Shown piece after piece: positions 11,352 through 23,315 of a DNA stretch of 64,000 bases (position 1 is the first letter of the stretch; the number at the start of each line of letters is the position of its first letter). The notes below the pieces were generated by a model. The model saw only the letters and a list, made by a program, of their open reading frames with translations, made no database searches and had not been told where the DNA came from. The stretch is from Roseateles_B sp041906185. GTDB taxonomy: Bacteria > Pseudomonadota > Gammaproteobacteria > Burkholderiales > Burkholderiaceae_C. A program made the position numbers and the translations under genes. The stretch is from assembly GCA_041906185.1 (NCBI GenBank), contig JAYRJQ010000003.1:207426-271425 (forward strand), given 5' to 3'.

Positions 11352-12479
11352 TCAGCCGCGGAAGTAGCGGTGCGGCGCGAACGGGGTGGCGGCGACGGTC
11401 ATCGGCACGCGCTTGTCGCGCACCAGGGCGAAGACCTCGGTGCCCTGCGCGGCGAAGGCCGTCTGCACATAGGCCAGGGCCACCGGCTGGTTGACCGTGG
11501 GGCCCAGCGAGCCGCTGGTCACGACGCCGATCTCGGTGCCTTCGGCATTCACCAGCTTCGCGCCCTCGCGCACGGGCATGCGCTCGGCGGACACGAGGCC
11601 CACGCGCTTGCGCTGCACGCCGCCAGCCAGCTGGGCGTTGATGATGTCGGCGCCGGGGTAGCCGCCGGCACGGGCGCCACCGGCGCGGCGCACCTTCTGG
11701 ATCGCCCAGGTCAGGGCGCCTTCCACGGGCGTCGTGGTGGTGTCGATGTCATGGCCGTAGAGGCACAGGCCGGCTTCCAGGCGCAGGGTGTCGCGCGCGC
11801 CAAGGCCGATGGGCATCACCTCGGGCTGGGCCAGCAGCTTGCGGGCCAGCTCGACGGCCTGGTCGTTGTGCACCGAGATCTCGAAGCCGTCCTCGCCGGT
11901 GTAGCCCGAGCGGGTCAGGAAGGTCTCGATGCCGTCCAGATTGAAGAAGCCGCCGGTCATGAAGGTCAGCTTGGCGACCTCGGGATTCAGGCGGGCCAGG
12001 GCGGTCACGGCCTGCGGGCCCTGCAGCGCCAGGAGGGCGCGCTCGGGGGTGGGGATCACCTCGCAGCGGCTGCCGATCTTGGCCTGCAGATGGGCCGTGT
12101 CCTGCTCCTTGCAGGCGGCGTTGACCACCACGAAGATGTCGTCCGGACGGCGGCAGACCATCAGGTCATCGAGGATGCCGCCCTGCTCGTTCGTGAAGAG
12201 GGCGTAGCGCTGCTTGTAGACGGGCAGGTCGACGATGTCCACCGGCACGATGGATTCCAGCGCGGCACCGGCGTCGGCGCCGACGAGGCGCAGCTGGCCC
12301 ATGTGGGAGACGTCGAACAGGCCGGCGGCGGTGCGGGTGTGCTTGTGCTCGGCGAGGATGCCGGCCTTGTACTGCACGGGCATGTCGTAGCCGCCGAAGG
12401 GCACCATCTTGGCGCCGAGTTCGACGTGCAGGGCGTGCAGGGGAGTCTTCTTGAGGTCGGCGGACGTGCTGGCGGACAT
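11352..12479 (-). CDS. gcvT: Aminomethyltransferase, T protein of glycine cleavage
   Basis: Transfers the one-carbon unit from aminomethyl-lipoyl GcvH to tetrahydrofolate and releases ammonia. The 375-residue chain begins TPLHALHVELGAKMVPFGGYDMP, contains the folate-domain motif FDVSHMGQL and the catalytic-region aspartate in GLGARDTLRLEAGLCLYGHD, and ends ATPFAPHRYFRG, all typical. It is the first gene of the operon. Its Shine-Dalgarno (AAGGA, plus-strand 12489-12493) abuts the base of a possible regulatory stem fed by the glycine riboswitch. Confidence 0.97.
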   Translation of the reverse strand: MSASTSADLKKTPLHALHVELGAKMVPFGGYDMPVQYKAGILAEHKHTRTAAGLFDVSHMGQLRLVGADAGAALESIVPVDIVDLPVYKQRYALFTNEQGGILDDLMVCRRPDDIFVVVNAACKEQDTAHLQAKIGSRCEVIPTPERALLALQGPQAVTALARLNPEVAKLTFMTGGFFNLDGIETFLTRSGYTGEDGFEISVHNDQAVELARKLLAQPEVMPIGLGARDTLRLEAGLCLYGHDIDTTTTPVEGALTWAIQKVRRAGGARAGGYPGADIINAQLAGGVQRKRVGLVSAERMPVREGAKLVNAEGTEIGVVTSGSLGPTVNQPVALAYVQTAFAAQGTEVFALVRDKRVPMTVAATPFAPHRYFRG

Positions 12480-12486
12480 GGAACGG

Positions 12487-12758
12487 TTTCCTTCGAGGGC
12501 ATTCTGAGACCCCGCCCGGGTGTGAGACCCAGGACTGGGGAGCTGCCCTCGCTGTCCGCTTTACCTGAGAGATTGGCCACCGGCGTATCGCCCGCAGCTT
12601 GCCCCTTCGGTGGACGGGTTCAGGACCCGCCTCTCTCCAGTGAGGAACGTTCCGATCGGAACGTTTTGTCAGTCCTTTTGCCTGAGCGTTCGAAGCGTGG
12701 GATCACCAGTGCCTCTGCGCCTTCGGCGGCTCCCGCTAGAGAGCTCTCTCCTGACGGG
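12487..12758 (-). promoter_or_regulatory. Tandem glycine riboswitch controlling gcvT
   Basis: Leader RNA of the gcv operon with two glycine aptamers on the minus strand. Aptamer 1 (12755 down to 12668) starts GTCAGGAGAGAG and closes with CTCAGGCAAAAGGACTGAC. Aptamer 2 (12645 down to 12547) contains CTGGAGAGAGGCGG and TCTCAGGTAAAGCGGACAG. These are the conserved cores of the family. P1 of aptamer 1 is GTCAG/CTGAC; P1 of aptamer 2 is CCTCACTG/CAGCGAGG. The 3' P1 arm overlaps CGAGGGCA, which can instead pair with TGCCCTCG (plus 12494-12501) directly beside the gcvT Shine-Dalgarno. This suggests a translational ON switch. Confidence 0.92.
12646..12665. repeat. Perfect 20-bp palindrome in the riboswitch linker
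   Basis: AACGTTCCGA followed by its exact reverse complement fills the space between aptamer 1 and P1 of aptamer 2. In RNA it would form a self-complementary hairpin where a short single-stranded linker is usual. In DNA it has operator-like symmetry. Confidence 0.8.
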
Positions 12759-12762
12759 GCGC

Positions 12763-12793
12763 ATTGTAGCCACGGAATCACCCCGGCCGGCAA
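12763..12793 (-). promoter_or_regulatory. Candidate sigma-70 promoter of the gcv operon
   Basis: On the minus strand a good -10 element, TACAAT (12768-12763), lies just upstream of aptamer 1. A -35-like TTGCCG (12793-12788) is 19 bp away, longer than the ideal 17. Position supports it as the riboswitch promoter; the -35 is weak. Confidence 0.5.
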
Positions 12794-12797
12794 GAGA

Positions 12798-12813
12798 TTA
12801 AGGGGCCGCTAAG
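12798..12813. promoter_or_regulatory. TTAAG-N6-CTAAG box before the response regulator
   Basis: TTAAG (12798-12802), six bases, CTAAG (12809-12813): direct repeats 11 bp apart, of the kind bound by PmrA/QseB-type regulators. It lies 64 bp before the rightward regulator gene and just upstream of the leftward gcv promoter. The same box occurs before the protease gene at 15084. Confidence 0.6.
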
Positions 12814-12876
12814 CCCGGGGGCCTTCTTGCGTGGAGAATTCTCCTTTTGATCCGGCCCCGCGCCCCGGGCGAGACC

Positions 12877-13536
12877 ATGAGACTGCTGCTCGTCGAAGAC
12901 GACCTGATGATCGGTGAACCGCTGCTGGACCTGCTGCGGGCCGAGGGCTACGCCGTGGACTGGGTGCGGGACGGCGAGATGGCCGACACCGCCCTGGTCA
13001 GCCAGAACTACGACCTCCTGATCCTCGACCTCGGGCTGCCCAAGGCCGACGGCATGACCGTGCTGAAGCAGCTGCGCGGCCGCAAGCAGACGCTGCCGGT
13101 GCTGATCGCCACGGCCCGGGACGCGCTCGAGCAGCGCATCGCCGGGCTGGACGCCGGGGCCGACGACTACGTGCTCAAGCCCTACGAGTTCCACGAGCTG
13201 CTGGCCCGCATCCGCGCACTGCTGCGCCGCGCGCAGGGCCGCGCCGAGCCGGTCTACGAACACAAGGGCGTAGCCATCAACCCGGCCACCCGCGAGGTCA
13301 GCAAGGACGGCCGCGAGGTCGTGCTCTCGGCCCGCGAGTGGGCCGTGCTGGAGCCGCTGCTCGCGCGCCCGGGCATCGTGCTCTCGCGCCAGCAGCTGGA
13401 GGAGAAGCTCTACGGCTGGAAGGACGAGATCTCCAGCAACGCCGTCGAGGTCTACATCCATGGCCTGCGCAAGAAGCTCGGCGCCGAGCTGATCCAGAAC
13501 GTGCGGGGCGTGGGCTACCGCGTGCCCAAGGAATGA
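12877..13536 (+). CDS. OmpR-family response regulator, PmrA/QseB-like
   Basis: Response regulator of 219 residues. The receiver domain (1-115) has the acidic pair at residues 8-9, Asp51 in LILDLGLP and Lys in LKPYEF. The winged-helix DNA-binding domain (about 125-217) ends LIQNVRGVGYRVPKE. The ATG at 12877 matches the conserved start MRLLLVEDD. Its stop overlaps the kinase start by ATGA, indicating translational coupling. A TTAAG-N6-CTAAG repeat before this gene and before the downstream protease suggests autoregulation and control of an envelope-stress protease. Confidence 0.92.
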   Translation: MRLLLVEDDLMIGEPLLDLLRAEGYAVDWVRDGEMADTALVSQNYDLLILDLGLPKADGMTVLKQLRGRKQTLPVLIATARDALEQRIAGLDAGADDYVLKPYEFHELLARIRALLRRAQGRAEPVYEHKGVAINPATREVSKDGREVVLSAREWAVLEPLLARPGIVLSRQQLEEKLYGWKDEISSNAVEVYIHGLRKKLGAELIQNVRGVGYRVPKE

Positions 13537-14942
13537 AGGCGGCGGCCCTGCTGGCCGGGGTGCGCCGCGCCCTGATGCCGCGCTCGCTGCGCCAGCGCCT
13601 GCTGCTCTTCCTGCTGGCCGCCGTCTCGCTGGCCGCCTTCCTGCAGGCCTACAGCGCCTACCGCACGGCACTCGCCGAGGCCGACCAGCTCTTCGACTAC
13701 CAGATGCAGCAGATGGCCTTCTCGCTGCGCGGGAGCGTGGCCGGGCCGGGCAGCGGCACCATCTCGCTGCCGCTCGGGGAGCAGCAGAGCTTCGACTTCC
13801 ACGTGCAGGTCTGGGGGCTGGACGGCGCCTCCATGTTCCGCTCGCCCGGCCCCTGGCTGCTGCCGCAGCGCGCGGTGCTGGGCTTCTCCGATGTGAGCGA
13901 CCGCGGCCGGACCTACCGCGTCTTTTCCGTCCAGACGGCCGACCAGGTCATCCAGGTCGCGCAGGACCTCTCCGTGCGCCGCCGCATGGCCTCGCAGCTG
14001 GCCTGGCGTACGGCGATGCCGACGCTGCTGATGCTGCCGCTGCTGGGCCTCGTCGTGTGGGGCGTGATCAGCCGCTCGCTGGCGCCCGTCGAGCGGGTGC
14101 GGGCCCAGCTGGCGGGGCGCGCGCCGGGTGACCTCGCGCCGGTGCCGGCCGCGGACCTCCCCGGCGAGCTGCGGCCCATGGTGCAGGAATTCAATGCGCT
14201 GCTGGGCCGGGTGCGCCGCGCCTTCGAGGACCAGCAGCACTTCGTTGCCGACGCCGCCCACGAGCTGCGCACGCCGCTGGCCGCGCTCAAGCTGCAGCTG
14301 CAGGCCCTGCGCCAGGGCAGCGAGCGGGCCCCGGGCAGCGAACCCGGCCTGCAGCGCCTGGAGCAGGGCATCGAGCGCGCCTCGCACCTGATCGAGCAGC
14401 TGCTGTCCCTGGCCCGGCAGGAGGGCGCCGCGGCCCCGATGGCGCAGGTGCCCGTCGCGCTGGACGAGCTCTGCCGGGAGGCCATCGCGGACGCCAGCGA
14501 GCTGGGGGCGCTGCGCGGCGTGGACGTCGGGCTGGATGTGTGCGACCCGGCCTGGGTGATGGGGCAGGGCGACGGCCTGCGGGTGCTGCTGCGCAATCTG
14601 TTGGACAACGCCATCAAGTACAGCCCCGCCGGCGGGCAGGTGGACCTGAGCCTGCACGCCACGCCGGGCGAGGGTCAGGTCTTGCTGGTCGTCGAGGACA
14701 GCGGCCCGGGCATCCCGCCGCAAGAGCGCCAACGGGTCTTCGACCGCTTCTACCGCAGCTCGAAGGCGGCCACGCAGGCCCCGGGCAGCGGGCTCGGCCT
14801 GGCCATCGTGCGGGCCATCGCCGAGCGCCATGGGGCGCAGCTGCGGCTTGCCCAGTCCCGGCGCCTCGGCGGTCTGCAGGTCGAGGTTCGGCTGCCGGCG
14901 GTCGAGCCGACGTCGACCCAAGGCATGAACGACCGGGCATGA
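13533..14942 (+). CDS. Sensor histidine kinase, PmrB/QseC-like
   Basis: Inner-membrane kinase of 469 residues paired with the preceding regulator (ATGA overlap). Transmembrane segments lie near residues 24-42 and 163-183, with a periplasmic region between them containing a long Gly/Ser-rich stretch. HAMP is followed by HisKA with H-box VADAAHELRTPLAALK, then N-box LLRNLLDNAIKYSP and G-boxes VVEDSGPGIPP and GSGLGLAIV. The layout is that of the QseC/PmrB group. An exact copy of the repeated 13-mer GGGTCAGGTCTTG lies inside the ATPase domain at 14672-14684. Confidence 0.9.
   Translation: MKAAALLAGVRRALMPRSLRQRLLLFLLAAVSLAAFLQAYSAYRTALAEADQLFDYQMQQMAFSLRGSVAGPGSGTISLPLGEQQSFDFHVQVWGLDGASMFRSPGPWLLPQRAVLGFSDVSDRGRTYRVFSVQTADQVIQVAQDLSVRRRMASQLAWRTAMPTLLMLPLLGLVVWGVISRSLAPVERVRAQLAGRAPGDLAPVPAADLPGELRPMVQEFNALLGRVRRAFEDQQHFVADAAHELRTPLAALKLQLQALRQGSERAPGSEPGLQRLEQGIERASHLIEQLLSLARQEGAAAPMAQVPVALDELCREAIADASELGALRGVDVGLDVCDPAWVMGQGDGLRVLLRNLLDNAIKYSPAGGQVDLSLHATPGEGQVLLVVEDSGPGIPPQERQRVFDRFYRSSKAATQAPGSGLGLAIVRAIAERHGAQLRLAQSRRLGGLQVEVRLPAVEPTSTQGMNDRA
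14672..14684 (+). repeat. GGGTCAGGTCTTG copy 1 (inside kinase gene)
   Basis: Exact 13-mer; it encodes Gly-Gln-Val-Leu through GGT and TTG codons. The surrounding 19 bases are identical to those of copy 3 at 37266. A one-mismatch copy in the opposite orientation (CAAGACCTGGCCC) lies at 14974-14986. Confidence 0.6.
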
Positions 14943-15006
14943 ACAACGGAGCTTGAACGGCCGGACCCGGCGGCAAGACCTGGCCCTCAGGACGGGCTCA
15001 GCTTCG

Positions 15007-15022
15007 TTAAGCGATTTCTAAG
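15007..15022. promoter_or_regulatory. TTAAG-N6-CTAAG box before the Do-type protease
   Basis: TTAAG (15007-15011), six bases, CTAAG (15018-15022): same sequence and spacing as the box at 12798. The repeated unit extends to TAAGCGA in both halves. It lies 62 bp before the protease ATG, consistent with control by the adjacent two-component system. Confidence 0.6.
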
Positions 15023-15083
15023 CGAGGCGTTTCACAGTCACTGCCATCGCGACCGCAGGGTCGCAGCAGCCAAGGAGAACGCC

Positions 15084-16643
15084 ATGAACGAAACCCGCTC
15101 CACCCGCATGATCCCGGCCCGCCGACTGGTCTGGGCCCTCGTGGCAGCCGGTGTGCTCGGCGCCGCCGGCGGTGCCGGCGCCATGCACGCCAGCAACACG
15201 ATCAAGACCAGCACGACCGCCGCCCCGGCCGCCGCCGCCGACACCGGCGCCATCACCAGCCCCGTGCTCGCCAGTGCCGCACCGGTGTCCGGCACGGCCG
15301 CCACGGCGCTCACGCCCCCGCCGGCCGGCCTGCCAGACTTCGCCACCATCGCGGCCCGCCAGGGCGCGGCCGTGGTGAACATCAGCGTCACCGGCACCGT
15401 CAAGACGCGGGTGCAGCGCCGCGGCGCGATGCCCGAGCTGGATCCGGACGACCCCTTCGCCGAGTTCTTCCGCCGCTTCCAGCCGCAGCTGCCGCGCGGC
15501 GGCGAGATGCCCACGCGCGGCCAGGGCTCCGGCTTCATCGTGTCGGAGGACGGCACCATCCTCACCAACGCCCACGTCGTGCGCGACGCCTCCGAGGTCA
15601 CGGTCAAGCTGACGGACCGCCGCGAGTTCAAGGCCAAGGTCCTCGGCTCCGATCCCAAGACGGACGTCGCCGTGCTGAAGATCGAGGCCAAGGGGCTGCC
15701 CACGGTGACGCTCGGCAGCACCCAGAACCTGCGCGTGGGGGAATGGGTGCTGGCCATCGGCTCGCCCTTCGGCTTCGAGAACAGCGTCTCGGCCGGCGTC
15801 GTGAGCGCCAAGGGCCGCGCGCTGCCCCAGGAGAGCTTCGTGCCCTTCCTGCAGACGGACGTCGCCATCAACCCCGGCAACTCCGGCGGCCCGCTGTTCA
15901 ATGCGCGCGGCGAGGTGGTGGGCATCAACTCCCAGATCTACAGCCAGAGTGGGGGCTACCAGGGCCTGTCCTTCGCGATTCCCGTGGAGGTGGCTCAGCG
16001 CGTGCGCCAGCAGATCGAGAAGGGCGGCAAGGTGCAGCACGCCCGCCTGGGCATCACGGTGCAGGACGTGAACCAGGGCTTCGCGGACTCCTTCAAGCTG
16101 CCACGGCCGGAGGGCGCGCTGGTGGCCGGCATCGAGGACGGCAGCGCCGGTGCCAAGGCAGGCCTGAAGTCGGGTGACGTGATCCTGAAGTTCAACGGCC
16201 AGCCCATCGTGGCCAGCGGGGACCTGCCGGCCCTCGTCGGCCAGGCCATGCCCGGCGAGACGGCGACGCTGGAGATCTGGCGTCACGGCAAGCTCGAGAC
16301 GCTCAAGGCCAAGCTCGGTGATGACGGCGAGCGCAAGGGCCGCGTCGCGCAGTCGGATGACGAGGCCGCGCCGCAGCAGGGCAAGCTGGGCCTGGCACTG
16401 CGGCCGCTGGAGCCCCAGGAACGCCGTGAGAGCGGCGTGAAGGAAGGCCTGGTGATCGACGACGTCAGCGGCCCCTCCGCGCAGGCGGGCGTGCGCCCCG
16501 GTGACGTGCTGCTGGCGGTGAACGGCACGCCCGTGAGCTCGGTCGAGCAGGTGCGCAGCGTGGTCGCCGGCGCCGAGAAGTCCGTGGCCCTGCTCGTGCA
16601 GCGCGGGCGGGACCGCATCTTCGTGCCGGTGAAGCTGGGCTGA
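15084..16643 (+). CDS. Do-family periplasmic serine protease (DegP/MucD-like)
   Basis: Periplasmic quality-control protease of 519 residues. A hydrophobic N-terminal segment (LVWALVAAGVLGAAGGAGAM) serves as signal or anchor, followed by a low-complexity Ala/Pro/Thr linker. The trypsin-like domain has the catalytic triad: His in TNAHVV (about residue 163), Asp in DPKTDVAVLK (about 193) and Ser in INPGNSGGPLFN (about 267). Two PDZ domains follow (about 315-400 and 430-515). The loop after the first strand has the Do-type RGGEMPTRGQGSGF. It follows a two-component pair and carries that system's putative box, which suggests an envelope-stress regulon. Confidence 0.93.
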   Translation: MNETRSTRMIPARRLVWALVAAGVLGAAGGAGAMHASNTIKTSTTAAPAAAADTGAITSPVLASAAPVSGTAATALTPPPAGLPDFATIAARQGAAVVNISVTGTVKTRVQRRGAMPELDPDDPFAEFFRRFQPQLPRGGEMPTRGQGSGFIVSEDGTILTNAHVVRDASEVTVKLTDRREFKAKVLGSDPKTDVAVLKIEAKGLPTVTLGSTQNLRVGEWVLAIGSPFGFENSVSAGVVSAKGRALPQESFVPFLQTDVAINPGNSGGPLFNARGEVVGINSQIYSQSGGYQGLSFAIPVEVAQRVRQQIEKGGKVQHARLGITVQDVNQGFADSFKLPRPEGALVAGIEDGSAGAKAGLKSGDVILKFNGQPIVASGDLPALVGQAMPGETATLEIWRHGKLETLKAKLGDDGERKGRVAQSDDEAAPQQGKLGLALRPLEPQERRESGVKEGLVIDDVSGPSAQAGVRPGDVLLAVNGTPVSSVEQVRSVVAGAEKSVALLVQRGRDRIFVPVKLG

Positions 16644-16669
16644 TCGCTCCACGGTCCTCACGATGAAGA

Positions 16670-16693
16670 AAGGGCGCCCCGCGGGGCGCCCTT
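16670..16693. terminator. Bidirectional palindromic terminator
   Basis: AAGGGCGCCCCG and its exact reverse complement CGGGGCGCCCTT form a 24-bp palindrome between the convergent protease and amidohydrolase genes. Flanking A and T bases on the two sides are short. Confidence 0.6.
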
Positions 16694-16713
16694 GTCATGG
16701 GAGCGGGGCGACG

Positions 16714-20064
<3,351 letters not shown>

Positions 20065-20173
20065 GGCGCGCGAGCATAGCCCGCGGCCCGCCGCCCGCCA
20101 TCAGGGGCTCCCTGAACGGCGGTTTTCAAGGCGCGAACGGCGGCTGCCCCCCGTCGGCAGAGGGCGGCCGGCG

Positions 20174-21523
20174 TCAGACCGGCTCGTCCTGCGCCTCCGG
20201 CTCGCCCGTGGGCAGGCGCAGCAGCCGGGTGTGGAAGTCGTACTCGAAGACCTCGCCATGCCGCGCCCAGGAGATGGCCGTGTTGAGCACCGCCTCGGCC
20301 TCCACCGGGCCGAGCTGCTCGCTGAGCAGGCGCAGGAAGGGGCGGTCGGGGAGCTGCCCGGCGTCGTCCTGCTCCAGGCTGTGGCGGATGTGGGCGATGA
20401 GGGGCACGCGGTCCAGCACCTGCTGGCCGAAGAGTTCCTGGCGCAAGGCATGCCCGCCGTCGACGTAGCGCTGGCCGAGGGCGCTCAGCTGCAGATCGCC
20501 GCTCTCCAGGTGCGCGAGCCCGAGCTGCGCCAGGGCGTGGGCAACCGGCAGCATCTGTGCGTCGCTCAGCTCGGAGGCCTCGGCCAGCTGCGGGAGGTCC
20601 GCGCGGCCGGTGAAGGGCGGGGCGGCCAGCAGCTCCAGTAGGCCGTCCATGCGCGCGACGTCCGCCTCGGGCAGCCGCTCCGTGACGGACGCCGGCCGCG
20701 CCGAGGCCTCCTCGACCGCAGCCCCCGTGGCATCGCTGCCGGCCCGGACCGGGCGGCCTGCGCCGGCCGTCATCAGGGCATAGACCTCGTCGATCAGCGC
20801 CCGCACCTCGGCGCTGTCCGGGTTGCGGGGGCGCGGCAGCTGGATGGCGAGCTGGCAGCGGATGCGGCCGGGGTCGCTCGCGAACACGAGGATGCGGTCC
20901 GCCATCAGCACGGCCTCCTCGATGTTGTGCGAGACCACGAGCATGGCCTTCGTGGGCATGGTGCCGCCCTGCCACAGCTCGAGAATGTCCTCGCGCAGGC
21001 GCTCGCCCGTGAGCACGTCGAGGGCCGAGAAGGCCTCGTCCATCAGCAGCACGTCGGGCTCGGTCACCAGCGCCCGCGCGATGCCCACGCGCTGGCGCAT
21101 GCCGCCGGAGAGCTCACGCGGCAGCGCGCCTTCATAGCCCGAGAGCCCGATCAGCTCGATGGCGGCCTCGGCGCGTGCCTCGCGCTCGGCCTTGCCCATG
21201 CCCCGAGCCTCGAGGCCCAGCTCGACGTTCTGTTGCACCGTCAGCCAGGGGAAGAGGGCGAAGGACTGGAAGACCATGCTGATGGCCCGCGCGGGGCCGT
21301 GCAGCGGCTGGCCGCGGTACTGCACGTGGCCGCGGTCGGCGGCGACGAGCCCGGCCATGATGCGCAGCAGCGTGCTCTTGCCCGAGCCGGACTGGCCCAG
21401 GAGGGCGACGATCTCGCCCTCGCGCAGGCTGAAGTCGACGCCGTCCAGCACGGGTCGCACGTGGCCGTCGGCCGAGCGGAAGGTCTTGCCGACGCCTTGG
21501 AGTTCGATGATGGCCTGTGCCAT
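20174..21523 (-). CDS. ABC transporter ATPase with AAA-associated C-terminal domain
   Basis: ATPase of the nitrate/sulfonate/taurine (NrtCD/SsuB) class, 449 residues. Walker A is GQSGSGKST, the signature LSGGMRQRVGIARAL, and Walker B VLLMDEAFSALD. After residue 270 a linker leads to an AAA-associated C-terminal domain (about 300-440), a helical region found in a subgroup of these ATPases. It follows the fused permease gene by 58 bp in one operon. No periplasmic binding protein is encoded beside it, so the substrate cannot be inferred. Confidence 0.85.
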   Translation of the reverse strand: MAQAIIELQGVGKTFRSADGHVRPVLDGVDFSLREGEIVALLGQSGSGKSTLLRIMAGLVAADRGHVQYRGQPLHGPARAISMVFQSFALFPWLTVQQNVELGLEARGMGKAEREARAEAAIELIGLSGYEGALPRELSGGMRQRVGIARALVTEPDVLLMDEAFSALDVLTGERLREDILELWQGGTMPTKAMLVVSHNIEEAVLMADRILVFASDPGRIRCQLAIQLPRPRNPDSAEVRALIDEVYALMTAGAGRPVRAGSDATGAAVEEASARPASVTERLPEADVARMDGLLELLAAPPFTGRADLPQLAEASELSDAQMLPVAHALAQLGLAHLESGDLQLSALGQRYVDGGHALRQELFGQQVLDRVPLIAHIRHSLEQDDAGQLPDRPFLRLLSEQLGPVEAEAVLNTAISWARHGEVFEYDFHTRLLRLPTGEPEAQDEPV

Positions 21524-21581
21524 GGAATACCTCCGGATCTGTGAATGCCTTGGGGGTGGGCGTTGTGAGTGGGCGCGGGGC

Positions 21582-23315
21582 TCAGGCGTGCAGGCGCTCG
21601 CCGGCCAGGTGGTAGAGCCGCCGCCACACGAAATGGTTGAGGCCCATTACGAAGACGCACATGGCGCCGATGCCCAGGGCGATGCGGGGGAAGTCGCCGC
21701 GGGCCGTCATCTCGGCGATGTAGCTGCCCAGGCCCTGGGCGCGCAGCGTGGTGTCGCCCCAGCTGACGTACTCCGCGACGATGGAGGCGTTCCACGAGCC
21801 GCCGCTGGCGGTGATCGCGCCGGTCACGAAGCTGGGGAACACGGCCGGCAGCAGGTAGCGCTTCCACTTCAGCCAGCCCCGCACGCCCAGGTTCTGCGCG
21901 GCGAAGCGCAGCTCGCTCGGGATGCTGGACGCGCCGGCGATCACGTTGAAGAGGATGTACCACTGCGTGCCGAAGATCATCAGCGGCGACAGCCACCAGT
22001 CCGGGTCCAGATGCCAATGCACGATGCCCATCACCACGACGGGGAAGAGCAGGTTGGCCGGGAAGGCCGCCAGGAACTGCGCCACTGCCTGCAGGCGCCC
22101 GGACCAGCGCGGGTTCAGGCCGATCCACACGCCGATGGGCACCCACACCAGCGCCGCCAGCGCGATCAGCACCAGCACGCGCGCCAGGGTGTAGCCGCCC
22201 AGCACGAACACATGGCCCACCTCCGCCCAGCCCACCTCCGTGTGCACGAAGCCCACCAGGCGCCAGACGGCGAACAGCACCAGCGCGGCGAGCAAGGCGT
22301 CCCAGGCCCGCCGCAGCAGCGGGGCCGGCGCAGTGGGCCGCGCGCGGACCGAGGTGCCGTCGTAGCGGCGCCGGAACAGCAGCAGCGTGCGCTGCAGCTG
22401 CTGCCCGGACCAGCCGGCCAGGCGCTGCATGCCCTGCGTGCGGCGCAGCCAGCTCAGGAGCCAGGAGCGCGGCGCCAGGTCCGCGCCGCCTTCCTCGAAG
22501 CGGAACTTGTCCGCCCAGGCCACGAGGGGGCGGAACAGCAGCTGGTCATAGAGCAGGATGCCGATCAGCATGGCGCCGATCGCCCAGCCGATGGCGGCGA
22601 GGTCGCGCGTCTCGATCGCCAGGGCGATGTAGGAGCCGACGCCGGGGAGCTTGATGCTCTGGTTCGACACGGTGATGGCCTCGGACGCCACGACGAAGAA
22701 CCAGCCGCCGGACATGGACATCATCATGTTCCACAGCAGCCCGGGCATGGCGTAAGGCAGCTCCAGGCGCCAGAAGCGCTGCCAGCCCGAGAGCTGGAAG
22801 ACCTGCGCCGCCTCCTGCAACTCCGACGGCACGGTGCGCAGGGACTGGTAGAGGCTGAAGGCCATGTTCCAGGCCTGCGAGGTGAAGATGGCGAACACCG
22901 CCGCACATTCCACGCCCAGCAGATTGCCGGGGAAGAGGGCGATGAAGCCCGTCACCGTGATCGACAGGAAGCCGAGGATGGGGATGGACTGCAGGATGTC
23001 CAGCAGCGGCACCAGCACCTGCTCGGCCGCCCGGTACTTGGCGGCCAGCACGGCGAACACGGCACTGAAGACCAGCGCGGCCCCCAGCGCCATGAACATG
23101 CGCAGCGTGGTGCGCAGCAGGTAGTAGGGCAGCTGCCAGGGATCGAGGGACAGCGGCAGCACGTCCCCCAGCTCGAAGGGGCGGGCCATCTGCGCCGCGC
23201 CATAGCCCAGCAGGACGAGGGTGGCCAGGACCAGCGGCAGCAGGGCCCAGTCCCAGCGGTTGATGCCGGCCTCGACGACGGGCCGGGCGAAGAATTCGCG
23301 CGTGTTCTTGCTCAT
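21582..23315 (-). CDS. Fused double-domain ABC transporter permease
   Basis: Inner-membrane permease of 577 residues with two tandem BPD_transp_1 domains in one chain (about residues 60-265 and 360-570). Each has an EAA-type loop: SELQEAAQVFQLSGWQRFWR in the first and SELRFAAQNLGVRGWLKWKR in the second. Such fused permeases pair with the AAA-associated ATPase type found next to it. I chose the ATG at 23315 (MSKNTREFF); a TTG three codons earlier is possible. A promoter about 370 bp upstream implies a long leader. Confidence 0.85.
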   Translation of the reverse strand: MSKNTREFFARPVVEAGINRWDWALLPLVLATLVLLGYGAAQMARPFELGDVLPLSLDPWQLPYYLLRTTLRMFMALGAALVFSAVFAVLAAKYRAAEQVLVPLLDILQSIPILGFLSITVTGFIALFPGNLLGVECAAVFAIFTSQAWNMAFSLYQSLRTVPSELQEAAQVFQLSGWQRFWRLELPYAMPGLLWNMMMSMSGGWFFVVASEAITVSNQSIKLPGVGSYIALAIETRDLAAIGWAIGAMLIGILLYDQLLFRPLVAWADKFRFEEGGADLAPRSWLLSWLRRTQGMQRLAGWSGQQLQRTLLLFRRRYDGTSVRARPTAPAPLLRRAWDALLAALVLFAVWRLVGFVHTEVGWAEVGHVFVLGGYTLARVLVLIALAALVWVPIGVWIGLNPRWSGRLQAVAQFLAAFPANLLFPVVVMGIVHWHLDPDWWLSPLMIFGTQWYILFNVIAGASSIPSELRFAAQNLGVRGWLKWKRYLLPAVFPSFVTGAITASGGSWNASIVAEYVSWGDTTLRAQGLGSYIAEMTARGDFPRIALGIGAMCVFVMGLNHFVWRRLYHLAGERLHA

